The notes beneath the pieces were generated by a model. That model did not search any database. It saw only the letters and a list, made by a program, of their open reading frames with translations, and was not told where the DNA came from. Below are positions 1-8,830 of a DNA stretch of 64,000 bases, one piece after another; positions within the stretch are counted from its first letter, which is position 1; each line of letters begins with the position of its first letter. This stretch comes from Pedobacter sp. L105 (GTDB taxonomy: Bacteria > Bacteroidota > Bacteroidia > Sphingobacteriales > Sphingobacteriaceae). The position numbers were made by a program, and so were the translations under genes. The stretch covers positions 372,001 through 436,000 of the forward strand of contig NZ_LMUP01000002.1 in NCBI RefSeq assembly GCF_009765875.1, read 5' to 3'.

Positions 1-1
1 A

Positions 2-841
2 AATGGTGCGCACCCTGGTTATCCATTAGAAACAAAATTTAACAATGTTATTGTTCAGGTAGAAATTGGAGATAAAAAGTTGTTACTGGATGCCACTGAC
101 AAGAACCATGTTTGTGACCTGATCAGCTATCAGAATTTAAACCATCAGGGCTTAAGAATAGATCTGAATATGATGGATGCGGAATGGATACCGATAGAAA
201 ATATCAATCTGAGCAGAACAAATGTAATGTACATGCTCACCTTAAAAACTGACAATACCCTTACTGGGAGCCTTGCCATTTCGTCAGATAATTATGATGG
301 TTTACAACGGAGAACTGCTTACCAGTCGGCGGCAAGTGAAGCTGAATTTCTGAAGACCTATAAAAGTAATAAAACCGGTTTAGAAATTAGTAATTATAAA
401 ATTTCCAACCTGGACCATCCAGATCTGCCATTGATGGAAACAATGGATATTACGATTGAAGATAATGTTGAAGACGCAGGAAACCTTGCTTACCTGATGC
501 CGATGTTATTCGAACGCACCAAAGAAAATCCATTCAGTTTAGAAGAGCGAAATTTCCCTGTAGATTTTGCCCACCCTTTTGAAGAAAATTTCAGATTAAC
601 CATTGATTTCCCTGCAACTTATCAGCTGGATAAATTACCTAAAAATGAAAAGTTTGTTTTGCCAAAGGACGCAGGTTCATTTTCAATCATCTACGTAGTT
701 GAAGGAAATAAAATAGCTATCAGAAGTAAGATCAATATATTAAAACCCATTTTCAGCGCTGATGAATATTATACTTTAAAAGAATTGTATAAAAACATTA
801 TTCGCAAGCAGGCTGAACAAATTGTATTTAAGAAGTCATGA
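2..841 (+). CDS. DUF3857/transglutaminase-family protein, C-terminal part (5' end outside window)
   Basis: The frame is open from the first complete codon, so only the last 279 residues are visible. The visible start reads as the end of a transglutaminase-like core, with a hydrophobic strand followed by LLLDATD, the usual position of the third (acidic) member of the Cys-His-Asp triad. A roughly 200-residue beta-rich C-terminal region follows. The catalytic Cys and His must lie upstream and cannot be checked. The TGA stop overlaps the ATG of the next gene (ATGA), and that gene encodes a full-length member of the same family, so this is a co-translated tandem pair. DUF3857 proteins are exported in Bacteroidota and their substrate is generally unknown. 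Confidence 0.85.
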   Translation, partial: NGAHPGYPLETKFNNVIVQVEIGDKKLLLDATDKNHVCDLISYQNLNHQGLRIDLNMMDAEWIPIENINLSRTNVMYMLTLKTDNTLTGSLAISSDNYDGLQRRTAYQSAASEAEFLKTYKSNKTGLEISNYKISNLDHPDLPLMETMDITIEDNVEDAGNLAYLMPMLFERTKENPFSLEERNFPVDFAHPFEENFRLTIDFPATYQLDKLPKNEKFVLPKDAGSFSIIYVVEGNKIAIRSKINILKPIFSADEYYTLKELYKNIIRKQAEQIVFKKS

Positions 842-2736
842 AAATAAACATCTATTTGTTCACTATCTTATTAAGTTATGCAGGTGTGGCAAAATCACAG
901 GAGAGTTATGATGTCACTAAAATTCCTGCAGAACTAATAAAGAACTCAACAGTTGTTGTGCGTAACGAGGAGCAAAACCTGGTTGTTAAAAGTTTAAGCA
1001 ACGCTACATTGAGTTATAAAACAGCCATTACCATTTTAAGCAAAAATGGCGACGGTGCTGCTCAGATGTCTGAATATTATGACAAGTTTTCTTCTGTCTA
1101 CAACCTGAAGGCAACGATGTATAATGCCCAGGGCGTTAAAATAAAATCTTACAAAAGCGCCGACTTTAAAGATGAAAGTTTAACTGCTGATGGAACAATG
1201 TATGACGATGACAGAATGAAAAAACTGGAATTTCTAAACACCAATTATCCTTATACCATTGAATATAGTTATGAAAAGGATTTTAATGGTTACATCTATT
1301 TCCCTACCTGGAGCCCGCTGGATGAATTTGGCTGTTCGGTAGAAAAATCGAGTTATACATTGCAAAGTCCGCCGGAGATTAAATTCAACTTCTTAAAAAG
1401 CGCTGGTATTAAAACCGATTCTGCTGTAGTCAATAATAAAGTAATCTATAAATGGTCATGCCAGAATCTTGCTGCTATTGAATATGAACCAATGGCGACC
1501 GGATTGGCTGAAATCACACCATGGGTAAAGACCTCTCCCAATCAGTTTGAATATGATAATTCAATAGGAAAGGTAGATAACTGGAAAAATTTGGGATCCT
1601 GGATGTATGCACTGAGCTCACAGGTCCAGACACTTCCTGAAAGTACCAAAGCAACAGTAAAAACCCTGATTGCCAACGCGAAAACGGATAAGGAAAAAAT
1701 TGATATTCTTTATAGGTATTTACAGTCCAATACCAGATACGTAAGTGTTCAACTGGGCATAGGCGGCTTTAAGCCAATAGACGCATCAAAAGTTGCTACG
1801 GTGAATTATGGTGATTGCAAGGCATTGTCTAACTATATGAAGACATTGTTATCAGAAGCTGGTATCCAATCAAACCTCGTTATACTGGGCTCTGGTATGC
1901 CATCACTGAATCCCAAATATTCGAGTTTCGGACAAACGAACCATATGATCTTATGTGTGCCCGCCGCTAAGGATACCACCTGGCTGGAATGTACCAGTCA
2001 ATATATCCCTGCTGGTTTTCTTGGAAATGACGATGCTGCACGTAATGTATTGTTAATCACCTCCGCCGGCGGAAAACTGGTAAAAACACCGGTATATAGC
2101 CCCGAGGAAAATTTTCAGAACAGAACTACTACCGTAACTTTAACCCCCGATGGATCGGCAGATATTTTGATTAAAACAGATTATGGCGCCTGCCAGTATG
2201 AAGATCATTTAGGAATGATGCTGATCGAACCTACAGACCAGCGAAAACGGTTACTCAACAGCCTTGGAATACCCAATATGGAAATCTCTACGGCCAGCTT
2301 CACACAACCTGATAAAAACACGCCTAAATTAGAAAGCAGGATCGCCTTGAAAAGCACACAAATGTTAAGTGAAGGCGGCGACAAGTTATTTCTAACACTA
2401 AACCTTTTAAACAGGAAAGAAAGCGTTCCTCAGAAAGTTGAAAACCGCAAAACTCCTTTTGCCCTTCCCTACGGATTTAAAGATACAGATGAAATTATCT
2501 ATACCCTTCCCCAGGGGTATAAAGCCGAGTTTATACCCAAGGATGTTGTCCTGGAATCAGAGTTCGGAAAATATACATCGAAAGCGATACTGAAAGACAA
2601 TACCATTGTGTACACCCGCACACAACGGATCAACAGTAAAAAATATCCTCCTGAAAAATATAAGGACCTGGTAGATTTCTATAAGAAAATCTATCTGGCA
2701 GATAAAGAAAAAGCAGTACTGGCTAAAGTAAATTAG
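838..2736 (+). CDS. DUF3857 domain protein with transglutaminase-like core
   Basis: A 632-residue exported protein. Residues 1-20 form a signal peptide (hydrophobic stretch ending AKSQ). A DUF3857 beta-sandwich covers about 40-240. A transglutaminase-like core covers about 270-400 with Cys327 in YGDCKALSNY and His369 in QTNHMIL; the third triad position looks like Glu384 in WLECT, where an Asp is more usual. A beta-rich tail completes the protein. The papain-like triad suggests peptide or amide-bond chemistry in the periplasm, but no substrate can be named. The start ATG overlaps the stop of the upstream paralogue by 4 nt, so expression is coupled. An inverted repeat spans the stop codon and probably terminates the transcript. 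Confidence 0.9.
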   Translation: MKINIYLFTILLSYAGVAKSQESYDVTKIPAELIKNSTVVVRNEEQNLVVKSLSNATLSYKTAITILSKNGDGAAQMSEYYDKFSSVYNLKATMYNAQGVKIKSYKSADFKDESLTADGTMYDDDRMKKLEFLNTNYPYTIEYSYEKDFNGYIYFPTWSPLDEFGCSVEKSSYTLQSPPEIKFNFLKSAGIKTDSAVVNNKVIYKWSCQNLAAIEYEPMATGLAEITPWVKTSPNQFEYDNSIGKVDNWKNLGSWMYALSSQVQTLPESTKATVKTLIANAKTDKEKIDILYRYLQSNTRYVSVQLGIGGFKPIDASKVATVNYGDCKALSNYMKTLLSEAGIQSNLVILGSGMPSLNPKYSSFGQTNHMILCVPAAKDTTWLECTSQYIPAGFLGNDDAARNVLLITSAGGKLVKTPVYSPEENFQNRTTTVTLTPDGSADILIKTDYGACQYEDHLGMMLIEPTDQRKRLLNSLGIPNMEISTASFTQPDKNTPKLESRIALKSTQMLSEGGDKLFLTLNLLNRKESVPQKVENRKTPFALPYGFKDTDEIIYTLPQGYKAEFIPKDVVLESEFGKYTSKAILKDNTIVYTRTQRINSKKYPPEKYKDLVDFYKKIYLADKEKAVLAKVN

Positions 2737-2758
2737 CCAGTACTAGGCTTATTTTTTC
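2715..2758 (+). terminator. Rho-independent terminator spanning a stop codon
   Basis: A perfect 12-bp inverted repeat (2715-2726 and 2733-2744, 6-nt loop) includes the TAG stop of the DUF3857 gene. A T-rich stretch follows at 2752-2757. It separates the + strand operon from the convergent M16 genes. Confidence 0.75.
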
Positions 2759-4023
2759 CCTACAATAACTTTAGTGAAGTCTGCAGTATTCAGGTACTTG
2801 TTGGCCAAAACCTGTAATTCTTCGGCAGTAATTGTCTTTACCGTATGAATATAGTTGTCATAATAATCATAACCCAATCCTGAGAAATAGATATTTTTGA
2901 ACTTATCTGCATGGGAGAATGCATTTTCTAAACTCCCCAGCATAGAGCCTAACATATAACTCCTTACCAGATCCAGCTCTTCAGCGGAAACCAGTTCAGA
3001 TTTTAACAGATCGATCTCTTTTTCAATTTCAGTCAGCGCATTGCTGCACACATCGGCACCTACTTCTGTTGCTATGAAAAAATACCCGGAATCTTTCATG
3101 GAAACGATTGCGGAACCAATTCCATAGGTATAACCTTTATCTTCACGGATATTAGCCATTAAACGTGAACCGAAATAACCGCCCAGCAAACAATTCATAA
3201 CCTGAAATCCAGGAAAATCTGTATGTGTCCTGTTGATGGTTCTTACCCCCATCCTTATAGCCGACTGGATCGCATCAGGACGCTCAACAAAGAGTTCTCC
3301 CTTTACAGCAGGCTCAAATGAAAACTGGTTCACAACAGAGGCAGACTTATTGTTCCATTCTTTTCCAAAAAAGTTATTGAGCAAGGCAAATTCTGCGTCT
3401 TCAAATTTACCGGCAACAAATATTGTACAGTTCTCAGGTTTATAAGCAGCGCTGAAATAAGCTGTCAGGTCATTTCTTTCCATCGCCTGATAATCATCCA
3501 TACCGATATCAGAACCATAGGTAGACTGGCCAAAAATGGAATTGGCAAAATTCTTCCTGGCAATAAAATCATTCTTCTGCAGGCTTACTTTTAAAGACTG
3601 CTGCTGATTTTGTTTAAAAATATCCAGTTCTTGCTGAGGAAAGATACTCTCATTTAAGATAGACCATAAAATAGGCAATACCGCTTCCAGATGTTTAGTT
3701 AGCGTATATACCTTGATATTGGATTGATCTGCACCATAATCGGTTTGCAGAAAAGCACCATAATAATCTACTTCATCAGCAATTTCCCTTGCAGTTAAAG
3801 TGCTGGTTCCATTATTGATCAGGTGGCTTACGCCAATAGCCTGCAAGGGCTTGGTCTGATCCCAGTTTACATTTTCAAATACAAATTCAATACGGACCAA
3901 TTCCTGTTTACCGGCATTAATGGTAAACACTTTAATGCCGTTATCCAATTCCTGTTGTTGAGGAGCAATAAAATTTATTTCATTAACCTGTTTGGATTCA
4001 GGCGTAAGCGTACGATCAAGCAT
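2749..4023 (-). CDS. M16 family metallopeptidase-like protein, catalytically inactive subunit
   Basis: A 424-residue M16B-type protein that lacks the zinc motif. Where active members have HxxEH, this protein reads HLINN (GVSHLINNGTS, about residues 66-76), so two zinc ligands are missing. The C-terminal substrate-binding signature (SRLMANIREDKGYTYG, about residues 286-301) is intact. This is the classic non-catalytic half of a two-chain M16B peptidase. The upstream neighbour on the same strand supplies the active half, and the two coding regions overlap by 8 nt, which fits heterodimer formation. No signal peptide is evident, so the location is cytoplasmic or unclear. Confidence 0.9.
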   Translation of the reverse strand: MLDRTLTPESKQVNEINFIAPQQQELDNGIKVFTINAGKQELVRIEFVFENVNWDQTKPLQAIGVSHLINNGTSTLTAREIADEVDYYGAFLQTDYGADQSNIKVYTLTKHLEAVLPILWSILNESIFPQQELDIFKQNQQQSLKVSLQKNDFIARKNFANSIFGQSTYGSDIGMDDYQAMERNDLTAYFSAAYKPENCTIFVAGKFEDAEFALLNNFFGKEWNNKSASVVNQFSFEPAVKGELFVERPDAIQSAIRMGVRTINRTHTDFPGFQVMNCLLGGYFGSRLMANIREDKGYTYGIGSAIVSMKDSGYFFIATEVGADVCSNALTEIEKEIDLLKSELVSAEELDLVRSYMLGSMLGSLENAFSHADKFKNIYFSGLGYDYYDNYIHTVKTITAEELQVLANKYLNTADFTKVIVGKK

Positions 4024-5260
4024 TTTCGGAGGTTAAATAATATAAAGTTGAACATTGCTCTCTAACGAAAGTCTTTTTTGCGGCCTGCAGTATTTTTTGG
4101 GCATCTACAGCAAGGTATTTATCGATCTCTGTGTTTAAACCTTCTGCATCGCCCAGCAACTCGTAATAAGCAAGGTTCATTGCTTTGTCCAGCAAGCTCA
4201 TTTCGGCAAATACCATAATAGATTCTGATTTGTTCTTCACTTTGGTCAGCTCTACCGGGGTAACTTCTTCCGTCGCAATTTTATGGAGTTCTGCCCACAC
4301 CGCATTTTCGGCAGTTTCCATGGCCACTCCCTCACTCAATTTGCCTTCTACCACAAACAAACCTTCATCCATACTGCTCGTAATATATGCATGAACATCA
4401 CTGAACAACTGCTGCTCTTTCAATAGGCTATTGTACAATCTGGAAGACTGGCCCTGAGAAAGAATGTCTGACATCAAATCGTATGCCTGATAATATTCAT
4501 CTTTACGGGAAGGCATTTTAAAGGCCATATAAAAAGCATTTAGCGGAACCTTTGCTATGATAGTTTCTTTTCTTTCTTCTGTCTGTACAGGTTCTGCAGG
4601 TAAATTCCTGACATATTTATCCCCGGCAGGGATAGGACCAAACCATTTTTCCGCCAGTAATTTAATATCTTCAGTTTTTACATTACCTCCTACCACCATA
4701 ATGGCATTGCTGGGGTTATAATGTTTTTTAAAGAAGGCCTTAACATCTTCCATCTGCGCATTTTCAATCTGCGCCAGGTCCTGTCCAATGGTTGCCCATC
4801 TGTAAGGATGTTTTTTGTAAGCCAAAGGCCTTAACTTCAACCATACATCGCCATAAGGCTGGTTCAAATACCTTTGCTTAAACTCTTCACAAACGACGTT
4901 ACGCTGTGTTTCCAGACTTTTTTCAGAAAACGCAAGACTCAGCATACGGTCACTTTCCAGCCAGAATGCGGTTTCAATATTGGTTGCCGGTAAGGTGATA
5001 TAATAATTAGTAATATCATTACTGGTGAAGGCATTGTTTTCTCCCCCCACCCTTTGCAAAGGTTCATCATAACTTGGGATATTTACAGATCCTCCAAACA
5101 TCAAATGCTCAAAAAGGTGCGCAAAGCCTGTTTTATCCTCTTCTTCGTCCCTGGCTCCAACATCATATAGAATGTTCAATACTGCCATGGGCGTTGTATC
5201 ATCTTCGTGTACAAGTACACGTAAGCCATTAGCCAGTGTAAAACGATTAAAATCTACCAT
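4016..5260 (-). CDS. M16 family zinc metallopeptidase, active subunit
   Basis: A 414-residue protein with the inverted zinc-binding motif HLFEH (residues 48-52). A downstream acidic ligand is expected about 76 residues later, in the CEEFKQR region. I start the gene at the ATG at 5260 (MVDFNRFTLANGLRV), the normal N-terminus of M16 enzymes; a TTG seven codons upstream is in frame but unconvincing. The active chain should pair with the HxxEH-less neighbour that overlaps its 3' end. M16B enzymes degrade peptides or process presequence-like substrates; the actual substrate here is unknown. Confidence 0.92.
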   Translation of the reverse strand: MVDFNRFTLANGLRVLVHEDDTTPMAVLNILYDVGARDEEEDKTGFAHLFEHLMFGGSVNIPSYDEPLQRVGGENNAFTSNDITNYYITLPATNIETAFWLESDRMLSLAFSEKSLETQRNVVCEEFKQRYLNQPYGDVWLKLRPLAYKKHPYRWATIGQDLAQIENAQMEDVKAFFKKHYNPSNAIMVVGGNVKTEDIKLLAEKWFGPIPAGDKYVRNLPAEPVQTEERKETIIAKVPLNAFYMAFKMPSRKDEYYQAYDLMSDILSQGQSSRLYNSLLKEQQLFSDVHAYITSSMDEGLFVVEGKLSEGVAMETAENAVWAELHKIATEEVTPVELTKVKNKSESIMVFAEMSLLDKAMNLAYYELLGDAEGLNTEIDKYLAVDAQKILQAAKKTFVREQCSTLYYLTSENA

Positions 5261-5440
5261 AAAAAAATATAATTCAGCCAAATATAAGAATAATGAGTTA
5301 GGCTAAAATATGATATTTCTTAAACGTGGATTAAAATGGATAAAGGTACATTTTATAGACATTCATATTAGATTTTTGGGACAAATGGGATTGTTTAACG
5401 GAATTACCCCATCAACCGATTCAATTAATAAGAAGCGTTA

Positions 5441-5476
5441 AATAAAGCCACCCCGAATTATCCGGATGGCTTTATT
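5441..5476 (-). terminator. Rho-independent terminator
   Basis: A 10-bp perfect inverted repeat, AATAAAGCCA (5441-5450) with TGGCTTTATT (5467-5476), is extended inward by short C/G pairing. It lies just past the stop of the minus-strand DUF4177-like gene and also faces the 5' end of the M16 pair, so its role is mainly termination of the small gene. Confidence 0.65.
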
Positions 5477-5480
5477 TTTC

Positions 5481-5723
5481 TTAAGCTTTATCCGTGTTCG
5501 ATTTTATACCATCTAAACTATCCAGTATCAGATCGATATGATCATCATTCATCGACGCATCCGTATATTTTACCATTACTGCCGAAAAAACATAATCACC
5601 TTCATCAAAATCTTTAAGATGACTGTGTGATACCAATGCATAACCCAAATCGCCCAGGTTATTCAGTTGATTTTCAAATGAACTGATGTTATCCTCTACT
5701 ACTACCTTATATTCCTTAGCCAT
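5481..5723 (-). CDS. Small DUF4177-like protein
   Basis: An 80-residue soluble protein beginning MAKEYKVVVEDN, followed by a helix and LGDLGYALVS. The pattern of a short strand, then xxLNxLGxxGYxLVS, is typical of DUF4177 and related small alpha/beta proteins of unknown function. It stands alone on the minus strand between the M16 pair and mqnC and is followed by a clear terminator. The tail is acidic (DDHIDLILDSLDG). I cannot assign a function. The family match is by pattern only. Confidence 0.7.
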   Translation of the reverse strand: MAKEYKVVVEDNISSFENQLNNLGDLGYALVSHSHLKDFDEGDYVFSAVMVKYTDASMNDDHIDLILDSLDGIKSNTDKA

Positions 5724-5857
5724 AATTTTCTTTATTTTTTTTAAAGGTGATCATCAAAATAGAAAATTCAAAGTTTTCATCCAAAACAATATAGGTTATA
5801 GCATTTAATGACTGATAATGTGATAATCTCGTGAAATAAAAACAGGAGAACTTATGG

Positions 5858-5865
5858 TATATTTG
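5858..5865 (+). promoter_or_regulatory. Putative -7 box for mqnC
   Basis: TATATTTG matches the Bacteroidota -7 consensus TAnnTTTG exactly. It ends only 4 nt before the mqnC ATG, so the transcript would be leaderless or nearly so. No TTG was found at the usual -33 spacing, which lowers confidence. Confidence 0.4.
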
Positions 5866-5869
5866 TGCT

Positions 5870-6994
5870 ATGAATACTGCCGAATTATTACAAAGGGCTC
5901 TGCAATTCGACTTTTTAAGTAAAGAAGAAGGTGTGTTTCTATACCATAATGCTTCAACAGCCGACCTGGCCTTTGTGGCCAATGAATTAAGGAAAAAACA
6001 AGTACCAAGTGGCAAAGTTACCTGGCAGATTGACCGCAATGTAAATACAACCAATGTTTGTATTGCCAATTGCAAGTTCTGCAATTTCTTCAGAAGACCC
6101 GGACATGAGGACAGCTATATCACTGATATAGAAACTTACAAAGTGAAAATCGAAGAAACTTTCAGACTTGGAGGCGATCAGTTGCTGTTACAGGGAGGAC
6201 ACCATCCCGACCTTGGACTGAGCTTTTACGCCGACCTTTTCAGAAAATTGAAGGAGCTGTATCCTGATCTTAAACTGCATGCTTTAGGTCCGCCGGAAAT
6301 TGCACACGTAGCTAAACTGGAAAAAATATCCCATACCGAAGTTCTAAAGGCATTAAAAGAAGCAGGAATGGACTCTTTACCTGGTGCCGGTGCCGAAATC
6401 CTCAATGACAGGGTAAGAAGACTGATCTCCAAAGGTAAATGCGGCGGTCAGGAATGGCTGGATGTAATGCGTGCAGCCCATCAGCTGGATATTACAACCT
6501 CTGCAACCATGATGTTTGGCCACGTGGAAACTATAGATGAAAGATTTGAACATTTAGTTTGGATAAGGGAAGTACAAAGTGAAAAACCTGAAAGTGCAAA
6601 AGGCTTTTTAGCCTTTATCCCATGGCCTTTTCAGGATGATGGTACTTTATTAAAACGCCTGAGAGGCATCACCAATGATGTTTCCGGAGATGAATATATC
6701 AGGATGCTTGCCCTGAGCAGGATCATGCTGCCTAACATCAAAAATATACAGGCTTCCTGGTTAACAGTAGGCAAGAACGTAGCACAATTGTGCTTACACG
6801 CGGGTGCAAACGATTTTGGATCTATTATGATTGAAGAAAATGTTGTTTCTGCAGCAGGTGCCCCTCACCGTTTCACGGCAAAAGGAATACAGGATGCCAT
6901 CAGGGAGGCTGGTTTTGAACCACAACTGAGAGGTCAGCAATACAACTACCGTGATATGCCAGAGCAACTGGAAGAACAGGTAATCAACTATTAA
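5870..6994 (+). CDS. mqnC: Cyclic dehypoxanthinyl futalosine synthase (MqnC), radical SAM
   Basis: A 374-residue radical SAM enzyme of the futalosine menaquinone pathway. It cyclises dehypoxanthine futalosine. The [4Fe-4S] cluster motif is CxxxCxxC at Cys64, Cys68 and Cys71 (NVCIANCKFC), preceded by IDRNVNTTNVC, which is characteristic of MqnC rather than MqnE. LPGAGAEIL, TSATMMFGHVET and AFIPWPFQ are further family blocks. It is a single-gene unit; other mqn genes are not in the window, as is common in Bacteroidota. It implies that menaquinone is made by the futalosine route rather than by MenFDHCEBA. Confidence 0.93.
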   Translation: MNTAELLQRALQFDFLSKEEGVFLYHNASTADLAFVANELRKKQVPSGKVTWQIDRNVNTTNVCIANCKFCNFFRRPGHEDSYITDIETYKVKIEETFRLGGDQLLLQGGHHPDLGLSFYADLFRKLKELYPDLKLHALGPPEIAHVAKLEKISHTEVLKALKEAGMDSLPGAGAEILNDRVRRLISKGKCGGQEWLDVMRAAHQLDITTSATMMFGHVETIDERFEHLVWIREVQSEKPESAKGFLAFIPWPFQDDGTLLKRLRGITNDVSGDEYIRMLALSRIMLPNIKNIQASWLTVGKNVAQLCLHAGANDFGSIMIEENVVSAAGAPHRFTAKGIQDAIREAGFEPQLRGQQYNYRDMPEQLEEQVINY

Positions 6995-7049
6995 AGGCAA
7001 GTAATAGATTATTCAGAAACGGGTAATCAAATATCTCTGCTAATTTGGT

Positions 7050-7082
7050 ATAAAAAACAGAAGAGGACAATTTGTCCTCTTC
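7050..7082 (-). terminator. Rho-independent terminator of the ferritin-like operon
   Basis: A 10-bp stem, GAAGAGGACA (7060-7069) with TGTCCTCTTC (7073-7082), has a 3-nt loop. On the minus strand it is followed by a T-run (the A-run at 7052-7057). It lies about 35 nt past the stop of the minus-strand ferritin-like gene. Confidence 0.75.
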
Positions 7083-7116
7083 CTATCTTAAACCTAAACA
7101 AACTATTATTCTATTC

Positions 7117-7944
7117 TTATCTGATAAATAAAGAAGCAATAGCTAATACTGCCTCTTTTGTTAAAGGCTCATCAAAAGAAGCTGTTGCAGCTGCTGTAGA
7201 AACCCCCAGACTAGTAATATCAACACCAGCCTGTGTAATGTTATCTTCACCAGCATAAGTCATGTCTAACTGTGGAACACCACTATCATTCGCACCAGTA
7301 ATCCATGGTGTTAAAGCTGTCAAACCACCTCCTTCAGTAGTTCTGCGTGCCTGACGAATGTGTGAAGCGTGACGTGCTTCAACTGAATGTATCTGTAAAG
7401 CTGTTTTTAATACACCTGGTGCACTGATTAAATTACCGGCCTGGCCTTTATAAGCTCTTACGCCTGTATCTTCAAATCCTTGTGCTACAGCCAGGAAAGT
7501 TGGGAAGCTGGAGAATACTGTAGGGAAATTACCTTTTGCAGTATAATCAAAATTAGCTGCTGTGAAACTTACCGGTGTACCACCCGAAGCAGTGATCGCT
7601 CCTTTTAACAAAGCAACGTGCTCCATTTCGTGAGTAAGAATGGTGTTGATTGCACTGGTGTGCACTCCTGAAGGAACTAATCCTGATGAAGCAGCACCTG
7701 TCTGATAAAAATAAAACTCAATATATTCTAAAGTCAATGCGAAGTTCAGTACATCTAAAACTGTTGATGAAGTCTGTCCGTATGCTTTTTTGAACATTGA
7801 ACCTAAGGCAAGAGGAACCGCAGCCAAAGCTACTTTAGATCCAAAACCATAAAATTCTTTCATTGCTGCTCTGCGGGGACTTATACGTTCGTATATTTCA
7901 CCATCTACTTTTTCAATTTCTTCTAATATGTTTACGATATTCAT
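7117..7944 (-). CDS. Ferritin-like domain protein, probable Tat export
   Basis: A 275-residue protein of the Ferritin_2 (desiccation-related) type. The N-terminus has a twin-arginine motif (SPRRAAMKEF, Arg24-Arg25) and a hydrophobic stretch ending near AYGQ, suggesting folded export through Tat. Four helices carry di-iron-type ligands: Glu in LEYIEFYF, ExxH in HEMEHVALL, Glu in GFEDTGVRAY and ExxH in SVEARHASHI. The unusually long N-terminal segment before the RR pair is cytoplasmic. It is the second gene of a two-gene operon, 10 nt after a paralogue. Iron storage or oxidant protection in the periplasm is plausible but not shown. Confidence 0.85.
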   Translation of the reverse strand: MNIVNILEEIEKVDGEIYERISPRRAAMKEFYGFGSKVALAAVPLALGSMFKKAYGQTSSTVLDVLNFALTLEYIEFYFYQTGAASSGLVPSGVHTSAINTILTHEMEHVALLKGAITASGGTPVSFTAANFDYTAKGNFPTVFSSFPTFLAVAQGFEDTGVRAYKGQAGNLISAPGVLKTALQIHSVEARHASHIRQARRTTEGGGLTALTPWITGANDSGVPQLDMTYAGEDNITQAGVDITSLGVSTAAATASFDEPLTKEAVLAIASLFIR

Positions 7945-7954
7945 GATGTTCTGA

Positions 7955-8674
7955 TTAAGATGTTGCTGTTGGTAAGTTAGATCCGTTAATTGTAGTTTTC
8001 ACATATGTTTGTGCTATTGCAAGCACATCCTTTGGTGCCCTTGCAGCATCCAAACCATTTAAATCGATTACAGTTGAATCTGCAAACGTTCCATCACTGA
8101 TCAGATCGCGTATCAGAGCAGCATGGCGTGCTTCAACTGAAACGATTTTGCCAGCAAGCAATAAATAATCTGCAGACTTGATCAGGTTACCAGCACCATT
8201 ATAAGCTGAAACACCCAAATCTTCGAATGCTTTAGCCGTAGCCAATACATTTTGTCTTACACTGAAATTAATTGAGGTAAAATCTACTGTTAAACCAATG
8301 ATCGCAGAAGCTCCCAGGGCTTTTTTGAAAAACTCTCTGTGCGCTATCTCATGATCCCTGATGTCAGTTAACAAACCCAGTTCATAAGCAGAGATACCAG
8401 AATATGGAGATTGTACTACAGCAGTATAAAATGCAGCTTCCAGTTGTTCTAAAGCATAAGCGTAATTTAAGATACCAACATCACCTGATCCTAAATTAAC
8501 TCCTGCACTATTGCCTGTATTTTGGTTGTCTTTTTTACATCCGGCAGCAATCAAAGCTATACCGGCTGCTCCCGCTCCTGCATACTGTAAGAAAGATCTG
8601 CGTTGGAGGGATGCAGTCAGGATACCGCTTTCTTTGTGCAGTAATTCCTGATCTTCTGGTTGGAAATTTTTCAT
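7955..8674 (-). CDS. Ferritin-like domain lipoprotein, Tat signal
   Basis: A 239-residue paralogue of the downstream gene. The signal is QRRSFLQYAGAG (Arg25-Arg26), then a hydrophobic core ending in AAGC (Cys46), so it reads as a Tat-exported lipoprotein. Four-helix ferritin ligands are visible: Glu in ALEQLEAAFY, ExxH in DHEIAHREFF, Glu in AFEDLGVSAY and ExxH in VEARHAALI. Export in folded form would allow metal loading in the cytoplasm first. It is the promoter-proximal gene of the pair; the intergenic region upstream is shared with the divergent LytTR system. Confidence 0.87.
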   Translation of the reverse strand: MKNFQPEDQELLHKESGILTASLQRRSFLQYAGAGAAGIALIAAGCKKDNQNTGNSAGVNLGSGDVGILNYAYALEQLEAAFYTAVVQSPYSGISAYELGLLTDIRDHEIAHREFFKKALGASAIIGLTVDFTSINFSVRQNVLATAKAFEDLGVSAYNGAGNLIKSADYLLLAGKIVSVEARHAALIRDLISDGTFADSTVIDLNGLDAARAPKDVLAIAQTYVKTTINGSNLPTATS

Positions 8675-8830
8675 AGGTATTATTTTAAATAATGGGTTCG
8701 ATTATATTTTTTTATGTTTGCGTATATAGCTCCACATACGGGGGAAAAAATGATTCGGTTTTGACATAAACTGGATTACTCCCTTGGGCTCTGTCAATTA
8801 TTATTTTCACCCTATAAGAATTAAACGCCT

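Noticed and set aside
5716..6084. A 122-codon open frame on the minus strand over the start of mqnC
   Set aside because: It covers the mqnC promoter and cluster motif in antisense and overlaps the start of the small DUF4177-like gene; no family is seen.
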